Of a DNA stretch of 64,000 nt, positions 17,841 to 27,294 are shown piece after piece. The notes under the pieces were generated by a model, which saw only the letters and a list, made by a program, of their open reading frames with translations, had not been told where the DNA came from and did not search any database. How positions within the stretch are numbered: the stretch's first letter is position 1; the number at the start of each line of letters is the position of its first letter. The position numbers and the translations under genes are program-made. Origin of the DNA: Mitsuaria sp. 7 (GTDB lineage: Bacteria; Pseudomonadota; Gammaproteobacteria; Burkholderiales; Burkholderiaceae_C); the NCBI RefSeq assembly GCF_001653795.1, contig NZ_CP011514.1:5700727-5764726 (forward strand). The letters run 5' to 3'.

Positions 17841-18013
17841 TCCCTCTCCCGCTTGCGGGAGAGGGTGGGGGTGAGGGCCAGCGGAGGTGGCAGTCAGCAA
17901 GATTTCCACGAAGGGGAGGCCACTCAGCCCGACGCACATCCTGCGCTGAGGGTCAGTTCTTGCGTGAGGCTGCAGGCCCTCACCCCTGCCCTCTCCCGCA
18001 AGCGGGAGAGGGA
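17841..18013. repeat. inverted pair of 39-bp REP-like palindromes (REPIN-like)
   Basis: 17841-17879 and 17975-18013 are 39-bp copies in opposite orientation that differ at two positions. Each contains a palindrome whose arms are CTCTCCCGC/GCGGGAGAG around a four-base turn, plus a flanking CCCTCACCC arm. The intervening 95 bp has no ORF. This is the layout of REP doublets (REPINs) dispersed by RAYT transposases; no RAYT gene is in the window. The pair fills the otherwise gene-free 17647-18032 stretch between metN and the lipoprotein gene. Confidence 0.7.
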
Positions 18014-18032
18014 GTCAGAGAGCGAGGACTGA

Positions 18033-18629
18033 TCAGACCGGAAGAGCGAGCGATGCGAGCTCTCTGACGAGATCCGCAATGTTGTTGCGCAGCGCAGATT
18101 CCGTGGCGATGCGCAGTTGCTCGCTCGGATTCAGGCTGTCGTCGATGCCGGCCTTCTGCGTCGTGCGCAGCGTGCGCTGATACAGCACCTTGCCGCCGCC
18201 GGCCGCACGCTCCGTCAAGGTGTAGCGGATGGAGAGGGCGACCTCCGGGAGCACCGGCACGTTCGGCTGCGCCAGCGCCAGCACCTCGACCTGCAACTGG
18301 TAGCGCCCCGTGTCGGGAACGTCCGGCATCAGACCCAGGCGCCGGAACGACTCCTGGTAGGTCTGGTTCAAGGTCATCGCGTTGATGCGGCTGCCCCACC
18401 ACCGCGAGGTCTCCTGACCGCCGCTGACCGGCAGCAGGTCGATGTTGCGACGCAGCTGCGGGCTGAGCCAGGAGCGCAGCTGCAGCGAGTCCATGTCGGT
18501 CAACGACGACTCCAGCGGACGGGCCGGCGTGCCGCATCCCGCCAGCAGCGCGCAGGCGCACGCCGCGGCAGCCAGCAGGGCCATCGCGGAACGGAAAGGA
18601 GCGGGGCGGCGGTCGATCATGCCGGGCAT
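18033..18629 (-). CDS. uncharacterised lipoprotein
   Basis: 198 residues. GGAGG lies five bases before ATG 18629. A lipoprotein signal with lipobox LLAGC (Cys about residue 32) predicts lipidation, and the residue after Cys is Gly, so outer-membrane sorting is likely. The mature part has a central segment of alternating strands (QLQVEVLALA, VALSIRYTLTE) and a conserved-looking WWGSRI. I recognise no named family with certainty; it resembles ABC-type auxiliary (PqiC/DUF-like) lipoproteins only loosely. The gene stands alone between the REP pair and the nitrilase. Confidence 0.75.
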   Translation of the reverse strand: MPGMIDRRPAPFRSAMALLAAAACACALLAGCGTPARPLESSLTDMDSLQLRSWLSPQLRRNIDLLPVSGGQETSRWWGSRINAMTLNQTYQESFRRLGLMPDVPDTGRYQLQVEVLALAQPNVPVLPEVALSIRYTLTERAAGGGKVLYQRTLRTTQKAGIDDSLNPSEQLRIATESALRNNIADLVRELASLALPV

Positions 18630-18700
18630 CTTGCCTCCGCGAAGCGGGCGTCGATCGCCCGAAGTGGACCGCTTTCGAGGCTCAGAGTTCGAGGCTTGGT

Positions 18701-18736
18701 GCGCCTAATGCGCCTAATGCGCTTGAGGCGCTCAGA
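18701..18736. repeat. degenerate 9-bp tandem repeat at the nitrilase 3' end
   Basis: Four consecutive 9-bp units: GCGCCTAAT twice, then GCGCTTGAG and GCGCTCAGA. They overlap the stop region of the nitrilase gene. Similar 9-bp-period arrays occur at 45690, 47544 and 60443. Confidence 0.6.
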
Positions 18737-19619
18737 GCCGCCGGTGCTGCAGCGCCGGGAGTTGCTCGCGCACCTGCGCGATGCGCGCGGGATCGATCTT
18801 GGCGACCGCCAGGCCTTCGCCTTCGGGCACGCAGGCCAGGACCTCGCCCCACGGGTCGATGATCATGCTGTGGCCCCAGGTGCGGCGGCCGTTCTCGTGC
18901 GTACCGCCCTGCGCGGCGGCGATGACGTAGGCCTGGTTCTCGACCGCGCGGGCGCGCAGGAGCAGCTCCCAATGCGCCTGACCTGTCGTGAAGGTGAAGG
19001 CCGCCGGCACGCTGATCAGGTCGAGCGGTCGTTCACCGCTGAAGCTCATCGCGCGGTACAGCTCCGGGAAGCGCAGGTCGTAGCAGATGGACAGGCCCAC
19101 ACGCAGCGTCGCGCCGCCAGGGATCGCGGCGTCGACCGTCACCGGCGCTTCGCCGGCCTCGAGCACGCGGGCCTCGTCATAGCGCTCGCGGCCGTTGTCG
19201 TAGCAGAAGAGGTGGAGCTTGTCGTAGCGCGCGGTCAGCGAGCCGTCCGGCGCGAAGACGCAGGTGGTGTTGCGCACCCGCTCCGCCGGCACCGGCGCGT
19301 TGTCGATCGCCATCGGCAGCGTGCCGCCGAGGATCCACACGTCGTGCTCGCGCGCCGCGCGGCTGAGCGCGCCCTGGATGGGCGCGTCGAAGTCGCCGGG
19401 CCGTTCGGCGAAGGGCAGCTTGTCGGTGTCCTTGTGGCCCATCAGGCAGAAGTACTCGGGCAGCGACACCAGCGCGGCGCCCTGCCGGGCCGCCTCGCCG
19501 ATCCAGTGGCGCGCCCGCTCGAGGTTCTCCTCCAGCCGAGTGCCGGAGACCATCTGGACCGCGGCGATGGTGACCGGCGCGGCGGTGCGCGGGCCGGCGT
19601 TGTGGGATGGCGTGCTCAT
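18732..19619 (-). CDS. carbon-nitrogen hydrolase, Nit1/Nit2-type omega-amidase or deaminated-glutathione amidase
   Basis: 295-residue nitrilase-superfamily amidase. The catalytic triad is visible as Glu in SLPEYF, Lys in YDKLHLFCYD and Cys in SICYDLRFPELYR; the Glu-Lys-Cys spacing is normal for the Nit branch. Family knowledge suggests hydrolysis of deaminated glutathione (metabolite repair) or of omega-amides. ATG 19619 overlaps the yhdP stop by four bases, so the two are translationally coupled. yhdP followed by this amidase is a familiar betaproteobacterial order. Confidence 0.88.
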   Translation of the reverse strand: MSTPSHNAGPRTAAPVTIAAVQMVSGTRLEENLERARHWIGEAARQGAALVSLPEYFCLMGHKDTDKLPFAERPGDFDAPIQGALSRAAREHDVWILGGTLPMAIDNAPVPAERVRNTTCVFAPDGSLTARYDKLHLFCYDNGRERYDEARVLEAGEAPVTVDAAIPGGATLRVGLSICYDLRFPELYRAMSFSGERPLDLISVPAAFTFTTGQAHWELLLRARAVENQAYVIAAAQGGTHENGRRTWGHSMIIDPWGEVLACVPEGEGLAVAKIDPARIAQVREQLPALQHRRL

Positions 19620-22600
19620 GGGGCGGTCTCTCCTTGCGCGGTGGCCGTGCTGTTGTAGCTGCCTTGCGGTTGGGCGCGTCGCGGCAGCTGCTCGATGCGG
19701 GGATCGGACCAGGTGCCGGTGACGCGGAACTCCTCGCTGTTGGCCGCGGCCAGCGGCTTGCGCAGCAGCCACTGCGCCAGGAAGGCGCCCAGCCCGATGG
19801 CCGGATTCACCGCCGCGTAGGCGAGCGCCGCGCCGCCGGCATTGATCTCGGGCAGGACCAGGACGTGCAGGTCCTGCGTCTCGGCGGCGAGGTCCGCGCT
19901 GCCTTCGATCAGCACCGCGGCCTGCAGGCCCTTCATGCGCAGGTTGTCGCTGCGGGCGACGCCCTTGCCGATCCTGACGTCCCCGGTGACGTTGTCGAAG
20001 GCGAAGCCTTCCGCGAACACATCGCGGAAGTCCAGCATCAGCCGCCGCGGGATGGACTGCAGGCTCAGCACGCCCAGCAGCCGCCCGACGCCGGGCTCCG
20101 CCTTGAGGAACTGGCCCTTCTCCATCTCGACATTCAGTTGGCCGCTCATGCTCGCGTAGTCCGGCGACAGCGGCGAGCCCTGCCACGAGACCTTGCCGGT
20201 CAGCTCGCCCTTGCCGCCGCGCAAGACCTGGCCCTGGCCGAGCCGCTCCAGCAGTTTCCCGCCGTCCACGACGTCCAGCTTCCAGTCGAGTTCGGTCCGG
20301 CGCAAGGCCTGACCCGCCTCGGGCGCCCACTTGCCGGAGGCGCTCAGCGTCGCGTCCGCGCTCTTCAGCACGAGCCGGCCCAGGTGCCAGTCGCGCGCGT
20401 CGCTCTGCTGCTGGGCGTCGATCTCGAGCCGGCCCAGCCGCTTGCCGCGCAGCTCGAAGTCGTCGACGACGATGTCCAGCGTCGGCACCGACTTCGGCTG
20501 CTTGTCGAGCAGTTGCTCGACGCCGTCGACGTCGCTGCGCGGGACGGACAGGCGCGACAGCCGCGCATAGACGCGGCCCGGCTGGTTGGGCTTGGCGGCC
20601 CGCACCTCGATCAGGCCGCTGAGCTGCTGCGCATCCATCGAGACGCGCCAGCCCGCGCCGGCGTCGTGCGAGATGCCGGCGCTGACGCCGTTCAGCGTGC
20701 GGCCGGAGACCTGCAGCGTCTGCGCCTTGAGCGTGAGTTGCGAGGGCGCATAGCCGCCTTCGGCCATGCCGTCGGTGGCGCTGTCGAGCGCGGCGCCGTC
20801 CTTGGAGCCGGTCAGCGCCGGCAGCGCCGTCTGCCAGGCGTCGGCGTTGAACTGGTCGAAGGTGGCGCGGGCGACGACGCCCTGCGCCGGCAGTTCGGGC
20901 AGCTTCTCGCGCACGGCGACTGCGCCGCGCAGGACCTTGGCTTCGTGCGTCGTGACGTCGCGCTGGTAGAGCGCCTGCACCGGGCCGGCCTCGACGCGCA
21001 GCTCCTCGCGCTGCGTGCCGGCCGGCGCTGCGATTGACCGCGTGGCCACGCGCAGGGGCCAGGTCTCGTCAGCGGCCTTGTGCATCGGCGCCGGCAGGTT
21101 GACTGTGATGCCCTGCATCGGGCTGGCGACGGTGACCTCGGTCTGCCCGCCCCGGAGCACGCCCAGATCGAAACGCACCGCGGCCTGACCCGTCATCACC
21201 GACGCGACCTGCTGGAGCCCCAGTTCCGGCGCGTTGCGCAGCGCCTCGGCCGTCACCGTGCCCAGCGCCGAGAAACGCATCGAGCCGTCAGGCTGGCTGC
21301 CGCCGTCGAAGGTGGCGTCGCCGCCCAGCACGCGCGCCTGACCGCCGCGGATCTGCAGGCCCTTCTGGTCGAAGCTCACCAGGGCCTTCGCCTGGCCCAG
21401 CATCGGGGTGTCGGGCCGGATGCGCACGTCGTTGCCGGTCAGCGTGACCAGGCCCTTCACCGTCGTGTCGTCGATGTGCATCAACGGCAACCGCAGGTTG
21501 AGCTTGAGCGCCAGCGGACCGGTGGCGGTCGTGTTGTCCAGCACGTGGCTGGTGAGCGCCGCGACCGGCGAGCCCTTCACGTAGCGCAGGCCGTCGACCA
21601 GCGCGCCGCGCGCCTGGCCGTCGATCTCCAGCACCGGTGCGTGGTGGTAGAGATCGGGGATCGTGCCCTGGACGTTGAACACCTCCACGCCCATCAGCTT
21701 CGTCTTCGCGTTGCGGATGCTCATGGACGCGCGGTCGAAGATCAGCTCGGCGTCCAGCTGTTCCATCACGGGCCACGGCGACTGGAAGGCGGGATGCTCG
21801 TCGTCGGCCGGGTGGCTGGGGACGTAGGCCAGGTTCAGGTTGCGGACCTGTCCGGCCACGCGGAACTGCCCCTTGCTGCGCGGCGCGTCGAAGGGGAAGT
21901 CGAGCAGGTCGCCCTGCAGCCGCACCTGGATCTTCTGGACGGAGCCGTCGCGGATCGCGTCGCGGACATACCGTCGCGCTTCGTGACCCATCGAGGCGGG
22001 CAGGTAGCGCAGCACGCGCGGCGCGCTGATCTCCTCGATGCGGCCGGTCAGGTCGAGCTTGCCGGCGTCGTGCGCCCGCTTGCCCTCGCCGCTCTGCCAG
22101 GAACCGTCGATCTCCGCGCGCAGGTCGTCGTTGACGATCCGGACGCCGTTGAACTGCACCGACCAGCGCGTGCGGGGCTCCGACGGCGCCGAGGCGGCGC
22201 TCGCGACCGAGGCCGCCGCCAGCGGTCGGGTGACCGGCGCCGCGACCGGGATGGTGGGCGGCGCGCGCTTGCCCGCCAGGGCGGCTGGGCGCTGCGCCTG
22301 CCAGCGCAGGGTGGCCTCCGCCTGCTTCAGCGGCAGGGTGGCTTCCTCGAAGACACCCGGCAGCGTCACGTCACCGTCCTTGATCGCCAGCGTGGCCGTG
22401 CCGCCCTGCTCGTTCGCGTCGAACTGCAGATCGGCGCCGCTGACGCCGGGTCGGCCGGTCGGGGGGGCAGAGCCGGGATCCGCGGGCGGCTCCGGCGCCG
22501 CCGCGGTCAGATGCAGACCTTGCAACTGGCCCTTGGCGCGGTAGCTGCGCGGCGCGTCGAGTGAGCCGTCCCAGTGCAACTGCAGCGCGTTGAGCAGGCC

Positions 22601-23812
22601 GCCCGGTTTCATGTCGGAGATCAACTGGCGCTGCGCCTCGGCCAGCGGCAGGCGGGCCAGGATCTGCGCGCCGAGGGTCAGGTCCAGCTGCTGGGCCTGG
22701 AAGTCGCCGCCGGTCAACGCGCCGGTCTTGGGGTCGCGCTTCACATCCAGGAGCCAGTCCGACCGCGGCCAGTCGAGGCCGTCGCCCGCCTGGAAGCCGA
22801 GTCCCTTGGCCTCCAGCGACAGCGATTGCGGTGTCTGCTTGAGCACCAGCCGGCCGCCGATCTGCGCCAGCGCCAGTTCCGGCAGCCCCGGCGCGACGCG
22901 CAGCTTCACCGCGCGCAGGCCCATGTCCAGGGTCAGGCTGCGCGGCTCGCCGCGATCCACGTCCAGCCAGGCGCGCAGCGCGCCGTCGCCTTCGTTGAGC
23001 TCGAAAGGCAGGTCCACGTAGCGACGCAGCTCGCTGACGTCCGTGCGCGGCAGGTGGCCGAAGAGCTGTCCGCTCCAGCGCTGCAGATCGCCGGGTCGGT
23101 CGAGCAGGGACTGGGTGAATTCGCCGCGCAGCGTGAAGCGCTCGCCCCAGCCGGCCGGCGGCGTCGCGTCCAGTCGCAGACGGTGTCGGCGCAGACCGTT
23201 GCGCAGCACCAGGTTCAGGTCGAAGAGCTCCAGCGGCGGCGCCGCGCGCAATTCGTCGACCCAGCGGATGCGGCCGTGCAGGATGACGAATTCATGCTGC
23301 TCGAAGAACCAGTCGGCGGCGTTGTCGGAGGCCTGCGTGTCGGACGGGCCGTCGACGCTGAGACCGGCGATGTAGACACTACCCTTGGCATCCCGGCGCA
23401 GCAGCAGCTCCGGACTGTCCAGCAGCAGCTGGGAGAAGCGCAGTTCGAAGGCCAGCAGCGAGCGCGGCGACAGCGCGGCGCTGACGCGGGGCAGATGCAG
23501 GGCTTCGTGGCCGGCGGCGTCGGTGATGCGGACGTCGCGCAGGTCCAGCGTGGGGATCCAGCCCGAGGATTTGGCGCTGATGGCGCCGATCTTGACGGGT
23601 ACCCCCAATGCCTGGGTGGCTTGCTTTTCGAGCTCGGGTCGCCAGTCGTCGATGTGGGGCAGAATCGCCCAGTGCAAGGCCAGCCAGGCCGCGATCAGCA
23701 GGGAGAAAACCCCTGCGGAAGCCACTCCGAGCCAGAGGGCGCAACGTGCCCACCAGCGTCGTTTCGCGACCGCGGAACCGGAGTCAGAACTGGTGGCGGC
23801 GGACGAAGACAT
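19616..23812 (-). CDS. yhdP: YhdP/TamB-like AsmA-family envelope protein
   Basis: 1398 residues from ATG 23812. One N-terminal membrane helix (about residues 20-45) is followed by a very long periplasmic beta-rich region typical of the YhdP family of bridge-like lipid-transport proteins, which span from inner to outer membrane and move phospholipids in E. coli. Characteristic pieces are the N-terminal VKIGAISA-SGWIPTLDLRDVRI and C-terminal GRLLGVLSLQSIPRRL-LDFRDVF. In-frame ATGs at 23851 and 23860 would overlap glnE and are less likely. It is divergent from glnE and coupled to the nitrilase. A Pro/Ala-rich insertion near residues 545-570 is probably a flexible linker. Confidence 0.88.
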   Translation of the reverse strand: MSSSAATSSDSGSAVAKRRWWARCALWLGVASAGVFSLLIAAWLALHWAILPHIDDWRPELEKQATQALGVPVKIGAISAKSSGWIPTLDLRDVRITDAAGHEALHLPRVSAALSPRSLLAFELRFSQLLLDSPELLLRRDAKGSVYIAGLSVDGPSDTQASDNAADWFFEQHEFVILHGRIRWVDELRAAPPLELFDLNLVLRNGLRRHRLRLDATPPAGWGERFTLRGEFTQSLLDRPGDLQRWSGQLFGHLPRTDVSELRRYVDLPFELNEGDGALRAWLDVDRGEPRSLTLDMGLRAVKLRVAPGLPELALAQIGGRLVLKQTPQSLSLEAKGLGFQAGDGLDWPRSDWLLDVKRDPKTGALTGGDFQAQQLDLTLGAQILARLPLAEAQRQLISDMKPGGLLNALQLHWDGSLDAPRSYRAKGQLQGLHLTAAAPEPPADPGSAPPTGRPGVSGADLQFDANEQGGTATLAIKDGDVTLPGVFEEATLPLKQAEATLRWQAQRPAALAGKRAPPTIPVAAPVTRPLAAASVASAASAPSEPRTRWSVQFNGVRIVNDDLRAEIDGSWQSGEGKRAHDAGKLDLTGRIEEISAPRVLRYLPASMGHEARRYVRDAIRDGSVQKIQVRLQGDLLDFPFDAPRSKGQFRVAGQVRNLNLAYVPSHPADDEHPAFQSPWPVMEQLDAELIFDRASMSIRNAKTKLMGVEVFNVQGTIPDLYHHAPVLEIDGQARGALVDGLRYVKGSPVAALTSHVLDNTTATGPLALKLNLRLPLMHIDDTTVKGLVTLTGNDVRIRPDTPMLGQAKALVSFDQKGLQIRGGQARVLGGDATFDGGSQPDGSMRFSALGTVTAEALRNAPELGLQQVASVMTGQAAVRFDLGVLRGGQTEVTVASPMQGITVNLPAPMHKAADETWPLRVATRSIAAPAGTQREELRVEAGPVQALYQRDVTTHEAKVLRGAVAVREKLPELPAQGVVARATFDQFNADAWQTALPALTGSKDGAALDSATDGMAEGGYAPSQLTLKAQTLQVSGRTLNGVSAGISHDAGAGWRVSMDAQQLSGLIEVRAAKPNQPGRVYARLSRLSVPRSDVDGVEQLLDKQPKSVPTLDIVVDDFELRGKRLGRLEIDAQQQSDARDWHLGRLVLKSADATLSASGKWAPEAGQALRRTELDWKLDVVDGGKLLERLGQGQVLRGGKGELTGKVSWQGSPLSPDYASMSGQLNVEMEKGQFLKAEPGVGRLLGVLSLQSIPRRLMLDFRDVFAEGFAFDNVTGDVRIGKGVARSDNLRMKGLQAAVLIEGSADLAAETQDLHVLVLPEINAGGAALAYAAVNPAIGLGAFLAQWLLRKPLAAANSEEFRVTGTWSDPRIEQLPRRAQPQGSYNSTATAQGETAP

Positions 23813-23858
23813 GTAAGGGTGGACGGCGGTCGCCGAATCTAGCACAGCCATTCCGGCC

Positions 23859-26654
23859 ATGAGCCAGCGAGAGCATTCTTTACCGATGGATTCAGTTGCC
23901 TCGGCAACCTCCGACCCGACGAGCGTTCCGACGCCCGCCGCGTCCGCGGAGCACAGCCGTTTCGTTCAGCGCATCCGCCGCCGTTACGCGGCTGAATTGT
24001 CGTTGCTGCCGCCCGGGCTGCCGGACGACGTCACGATGCGTGCCGTCGTCGACCAGCTCCGGCAAGCGGGACGCCCGCTCCCCGCCGCGTTGCGCGTGAT
24101 GCGCCAGCTGGTGATGGAACGGCTGGCCGTGCTCGACGTCGAGCAGGGCGCCCCGATGACCGCCGTGACGCAGGCGATGACGCACCTGGCGGAAGTGACG
24201 CTGGACATCGGCGTCGTGGCCTGCCGCGCCGAACTCGATGCGCAGTACGGCGCGCCGCGCGACGCCGTCGGCCAGGACATCGACTTCTGGGTCGTGGGCA
24301 TGGGCAAGCTCGGCGGGCGGGAGCTCAACGTCTCCTCCGACATCGACCTGATCTATGTCTACGAGGAAGACGGCCAGACCGAAGGCAACGGCGCCGGCGG
24401 TCAGAAGATCTCCGCGCACGAATACTTCGCCCAGCTGTCGCGGCGCCTGTCGACGCTGATCGGCGACGTGACCGAGGACGGCCAGGTCTTCCGCGTCGAT
24501 CTGGCGCTGCGGCCGAACGGCAACTCCGGTCCGCCCGCCGTCAGCATGGCGATGCTGGAGGAGTACTTCCTCGTCCAGGGCCGGGAGTGGGAACGCTTCG
24601 CGTGGCTGAAGAGCCGCATCGTCGCGCCCCGCGAGAGCGTCAGGAGCGGCCGCGCGATGCAGTTGCGCAGCCTGGTGACGCCTTTCGTCTACCGGCGTTA
24701 TCTGGATTACGGCGTCTTCGAAGGCCTGCGGCAACTCCATCGCAAGATCCGCGACGAGGCCCAGCGCCGCGCCGCCGGCCGGCCGGAGCGGGCCAACGAC
24801 GTCAAGCTGTCGCGCGGCGGCATCCGCGAGATCGAGTTCATCGTCCAGCTGCTGCAGGTGGTGCGCGGCGGGCAGTTCCCCGAGATCCGGACCCGCTCGA
24901 CGCTGAAGGCGCTGACGCGCCTGGCCGCGCGCGGGCTGATGAAGCCCGAGACCGCCACGGCGCTGGCCCAGGGCTACGACTTCCTGCGTCGCGTCGAGCA
25001 CCGCATCCAGTACCTGGACGACCAGCAGACCCACTGCCTGCCCGCGGCGGACGAGGACATCGGCTGGATCGCGCGCAGCCTGAACCTGACCTGCAACAGC
25101 CACGCCTGTCCGCTGCTGGACAAGCTGATGGAGGTGCGGGAGCTGGTGGCGACCGAGTTCGATGCGCTGCTGCACGACGGCGTCGCGCCGGGCGGCAAGG
25201 GCAATTGCAAGAACGGCATGTGCGGCGGCCCGCCGCTGCCGATCGACAGCGAGGAATTCCTCGACAAGCTGCCCGCCGAACTGGCGGGCAACGTGCGCCG
25301 CTGGGCGCAGCAGGCGCGGGTGCAGAACCTGCGCGAGGAATCGCGGCTGCGGCTGGCCAAGCTGGTCGGACGTGCGGCGATGGCGGTGCGCCAGGGCGAG
25401 TGCACGATGGACGCGGCCCAGCGTTTCGTCGACTGGATCGAGCCGCTGCTGCGCCGCGAGAGCTATCTGGCGCTGCTGGTCGAGCGGCCGGCGGTGCAAG
25501 GCCGGCTGCTGCGTCTGCTGGGACTGGCGCGGTGGCCGATGCGCTACCTGATGCAGCATCCCGGCGTGATCGATGAGCTGGCCGACGCGCGGCTGCTGCA
25601 CGAGCGCTTCGACGGACCGGCCTTCATCCAGGACCTGCAGGCGCGTCACGACGCCTGGGCCGAACACGGCGAGGCGAGCGAGGACGCGCTGCTGGACAGC
25701 GTGCGCCGCGCGCATCACGCCGAGGTCTTCCGCACGCTGGTGCGGGACGTGGAGGGGCAGATCAGCGTCGAGCAGGTCGCCGACGAGCTGTCGCTCTTGG
25801 CCGATGCGACGCTGCAGTGCGTGCTCGCCTGGGCCTGGGACCGCCTCAAGCAGAAGCATCGTCCGATGCCGCGTCTGGCGGTGATCGCGTATGGCAAGTT
25901 GGGCGGCAAGGAACTGGGCTACGGCAGCGACCTGGACCTGGTCTTCCTCTTCGACGACGAGGACGAGAACGCCTCCGAGATCTATGGCGCCTTCATCCGC
26001 AAGCTGATCACCTGGCTGACGATCCGCACCGCGGCCGGCGAGCTCTTCGACATCGACACCGCGCTGCGGCCCAACGGCAACTCGGGGCTGCTGGTGACGT
26101 CGTTGTCGTCGTTCGAGAACTACCAGGGCGGTCGCGGCAGCAACACCGCGTGGACCTGGGAACATCAGGCGATCACGCGGGCGCGTTTCTGCGCGGGCGA
26201 TGCGTCGCTGGCCGAGCGTTTCGAGGCCACGCGCCGTGCGGTGCTGACCGCGCCGCGCGATCCCGCGGCGCTGCGCGAGGAAGTCGTCGCGATGCGCGAG
26301 AAGCTGCGCGCCGCGCGGCCCGTGCGGGCCGGGTTCTTCGACATGAAGCACAGCCCGGGCGGCATGGTCGACGCCGAGTTCGCGCTGCAGTACCTGATCC
26401 TGGCGCATTCCGCGCAGCATCCGGAGCTGCTGGCCAACGCCGGCAACATCGCGCTGCTGCAGCGCGCCGAGGCTTTCGGACTGCTGCCCGCCGATGTGGG
26501 CCGCGGAGCCGCCGATGCGTACCGCGAGCTGCGCCGCGTGCAGCATCGGGCGCGTCTGAACGAGCAGTCGACCTCGCTCGACGGCGAGGCCGCCGAAGCG
26601 CTCGCGCCGCAGCGCGACGCGGTGCTGGCGCTCTGGCGCGCGGTCTTCGGCTGA
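23859..26654 (+). CDS. glnE: bifunctional glutamine synthetase adenylyltransferase/adenylyl-removing enzyme GlnE
   Basis: 931-residue GlnE. The N-terminal nucleotidyltransferase domain (adenylyl-removing activity) has GGRELNVSSDIDLIYVYEED; the C-terminal one (adenylylating activity) has GGKELGYGSDLDLVFLFDDED. Each is followed by a helical GlnE/GlnD-type domain. It adds or removes AMP on glutamine synthetase in response to PII and glutamine. A Gly/Cys-containing loop (about residues 440-455) looks like a lineage-specific insertion. The start is unclear: ATG 23859 or ATG 23886, neither with a strong ribosome site. It is divergent from yhdP, with start codons less than 80 bp apart. Confidence 0.93.
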   Translation: MSQREHSLPMDSVASATSDPTSVPTPAASAEHSRFVQRIRRRYAAELSLLPPGLPDDVTMRAVVDQLRQAGRPLPAALRVMRQLVMERLAVLDVEQGAPMTAVTQAMTHLAEVTLDIGVVACRAELDAQYGAPRDAVGQDIDFWVVGMGKLGGRELNVSSDIDLIYVYEEDGQTEGNGAGGQKISAHEYFAQLSRRLSTLIGDVTEDGQVFRVDLALRPNGNSGPPAVSMAMLEEYFLVQGREWERFAWLKSRIVAPRESVRSGRAMQLRSLVTPFVYRRYLDYGVFEGLRQLHRKIRDEAQRRAAGRPERANDVKLSRGGIREIEFIVQLLQVVRGGQFPEIRTRSTLKALTRLAARGLMKPETATALAQGYDFLRRVEHRIQYLDDQQTHCLPAADEDIGWIARSLNLTCNSHACPLLDKLMEVRELVATEFDALLHDGVAPGGKGNCKNGMCGGPPLPIDSEEFLDKLPAELAGNVRRWAQQARVQNLREESRLRLAKLVGRAAMAVRQGECTMDAAQRFVDWIEPLLRRESYLALLVERPAVQGRLLRLLGLARWPMRYLMQHPGVIDELADARLLHERFDGPAFIQDLQARHDAWAEHGEASEDALLDSVRRAHHAEVFRTLVRDVEGQISVEQVADELSLLADATLQCVLAWAWDRLKQKHRPMPRLAVIAYGKLGGKELGYGSDLDLVFLFDDEDENASEIYGAFIRKLITWLTIRTAAGELFDIDTALRPNGNSGLLVTSLSSFENYQGGRGSNTAWTWEHQAITRARFCAGDASLAERFEATRRAVLTAPRDPAALREEVVAMREKLRAARPVRAGFFDMKHSPGGMVDAEFALQYLILAHSAQHPELLANAGNIALLQRAEAFGLLPADVGRGAADAYRELRRVQHRARLNEQSTSLDGEAAEALAPQRDAVLALWRAVFG

Positions 26655-26673
26655 TCTCGCGGAGCGGGACCGG

Positions 26674-27285
26674 ATGCCGGGACGCGTGTGGCTCCTCGTG
26701 GCGATGGCCCTGGCCATCGGTTCGATGGCCGCCTGGATCCAGGCGCCCCACGTGCAGGCCGCGATGGAATGGCGGCCGGAGCTCGCGGGGCGTGAGCCCT
26801 GGCGCGCCGTCAGCGCGGCGTGGTTGCACTGGAGTCCGCAGCACCTGATCGCGAACCTCGCGGGCTGCGCCGTGATCGGTCTGCTCGGCATCGCCGCGCG
26901 GCTGACCGTGCGTGACGCGGTGGCCTGGCTGCTGGCGTGGCCGCTGACTCAGTTCGGGTTGCTGGTCGAGCCGTCGCTTGAGCGTTTCGGCGGCGCCTCC
27001 GGCGTGCTGCATGCGGGTGTCGCGGTGGCGGCGATCGGCATGATGCGGATGCGGGCCTCGCACGGGCGGGAGCGCGTGATCGGACTGCTCATCGGCATCG
27101 GACTGATCGTGAAGGTCGCGGCGGAGCGTCCCTTGTCGCTGCCGGCCTTGCGGCACTGGGACGGCTGGAACATCGCGATCGCGCCGCTGGCGCATCTGAC
27201 GGGGCTGATCGCCGGCGTGACCGCGGCCCTGCTGTGTGCGTTGGCCGCGCGGGCCTGGACGCGTCGCACGAACCGCCGGGCATGA
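26674..27285 (+). CDS. rhombosortase (rhomboid-family intramembrane protease)
   Basis: 203 residues with six membrane helices. HWSPQHLIANLAG provides the conserved His/Asn helix of the rhomboid core, GGASGVLHAG holds the catalytic Ser (G-x-S-G), and AHLTGLIAG the catalytic His. The short form without extra domains and the W-R-x-x-[ST]-A-x-W-L-H-W motif match rhombosortase, which cleaves GlyGly-CTERM proteins at the inner membrane before their lipid-linked surface attachment. I saw no GlyGly-CTERM protein in this window. It follows glnE by 19 bp and is probably co-transcribed. Confidence 0.8.
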   Translation: MPGRVWLLVAMALAIGSMAAWIQAPHVQAAMEWRPELAGREPWRAVSAAWLHWSPQHLIANLAGCAVIGLLGIAARLTVRDAVAWLLAWPLTQFGLLVEPSLERFGGASGVLHAGVAVAAIGMMRMRASHGRERVIGLLIGIGLIVKVAAERPLSLPALRHWDGWNIAIAPLAHLTGLIAGVTAALLCALAARAWTRRTNRRA

Positions 27286-27294
27286 TCCGGCGCC

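Noticed and set aside
17841..18013. The two palindromes as ordinary terminators
   Set aside because: They are 39-bp inverted copies of one another without T-runs, which fits a repeat element better than two separate terminators.
23892..26891. 999-residue minus-strand frame over glnE
   Set aside because: Shadow of glnE; low-complexity His/Arg/Gln content and no ribosome site.
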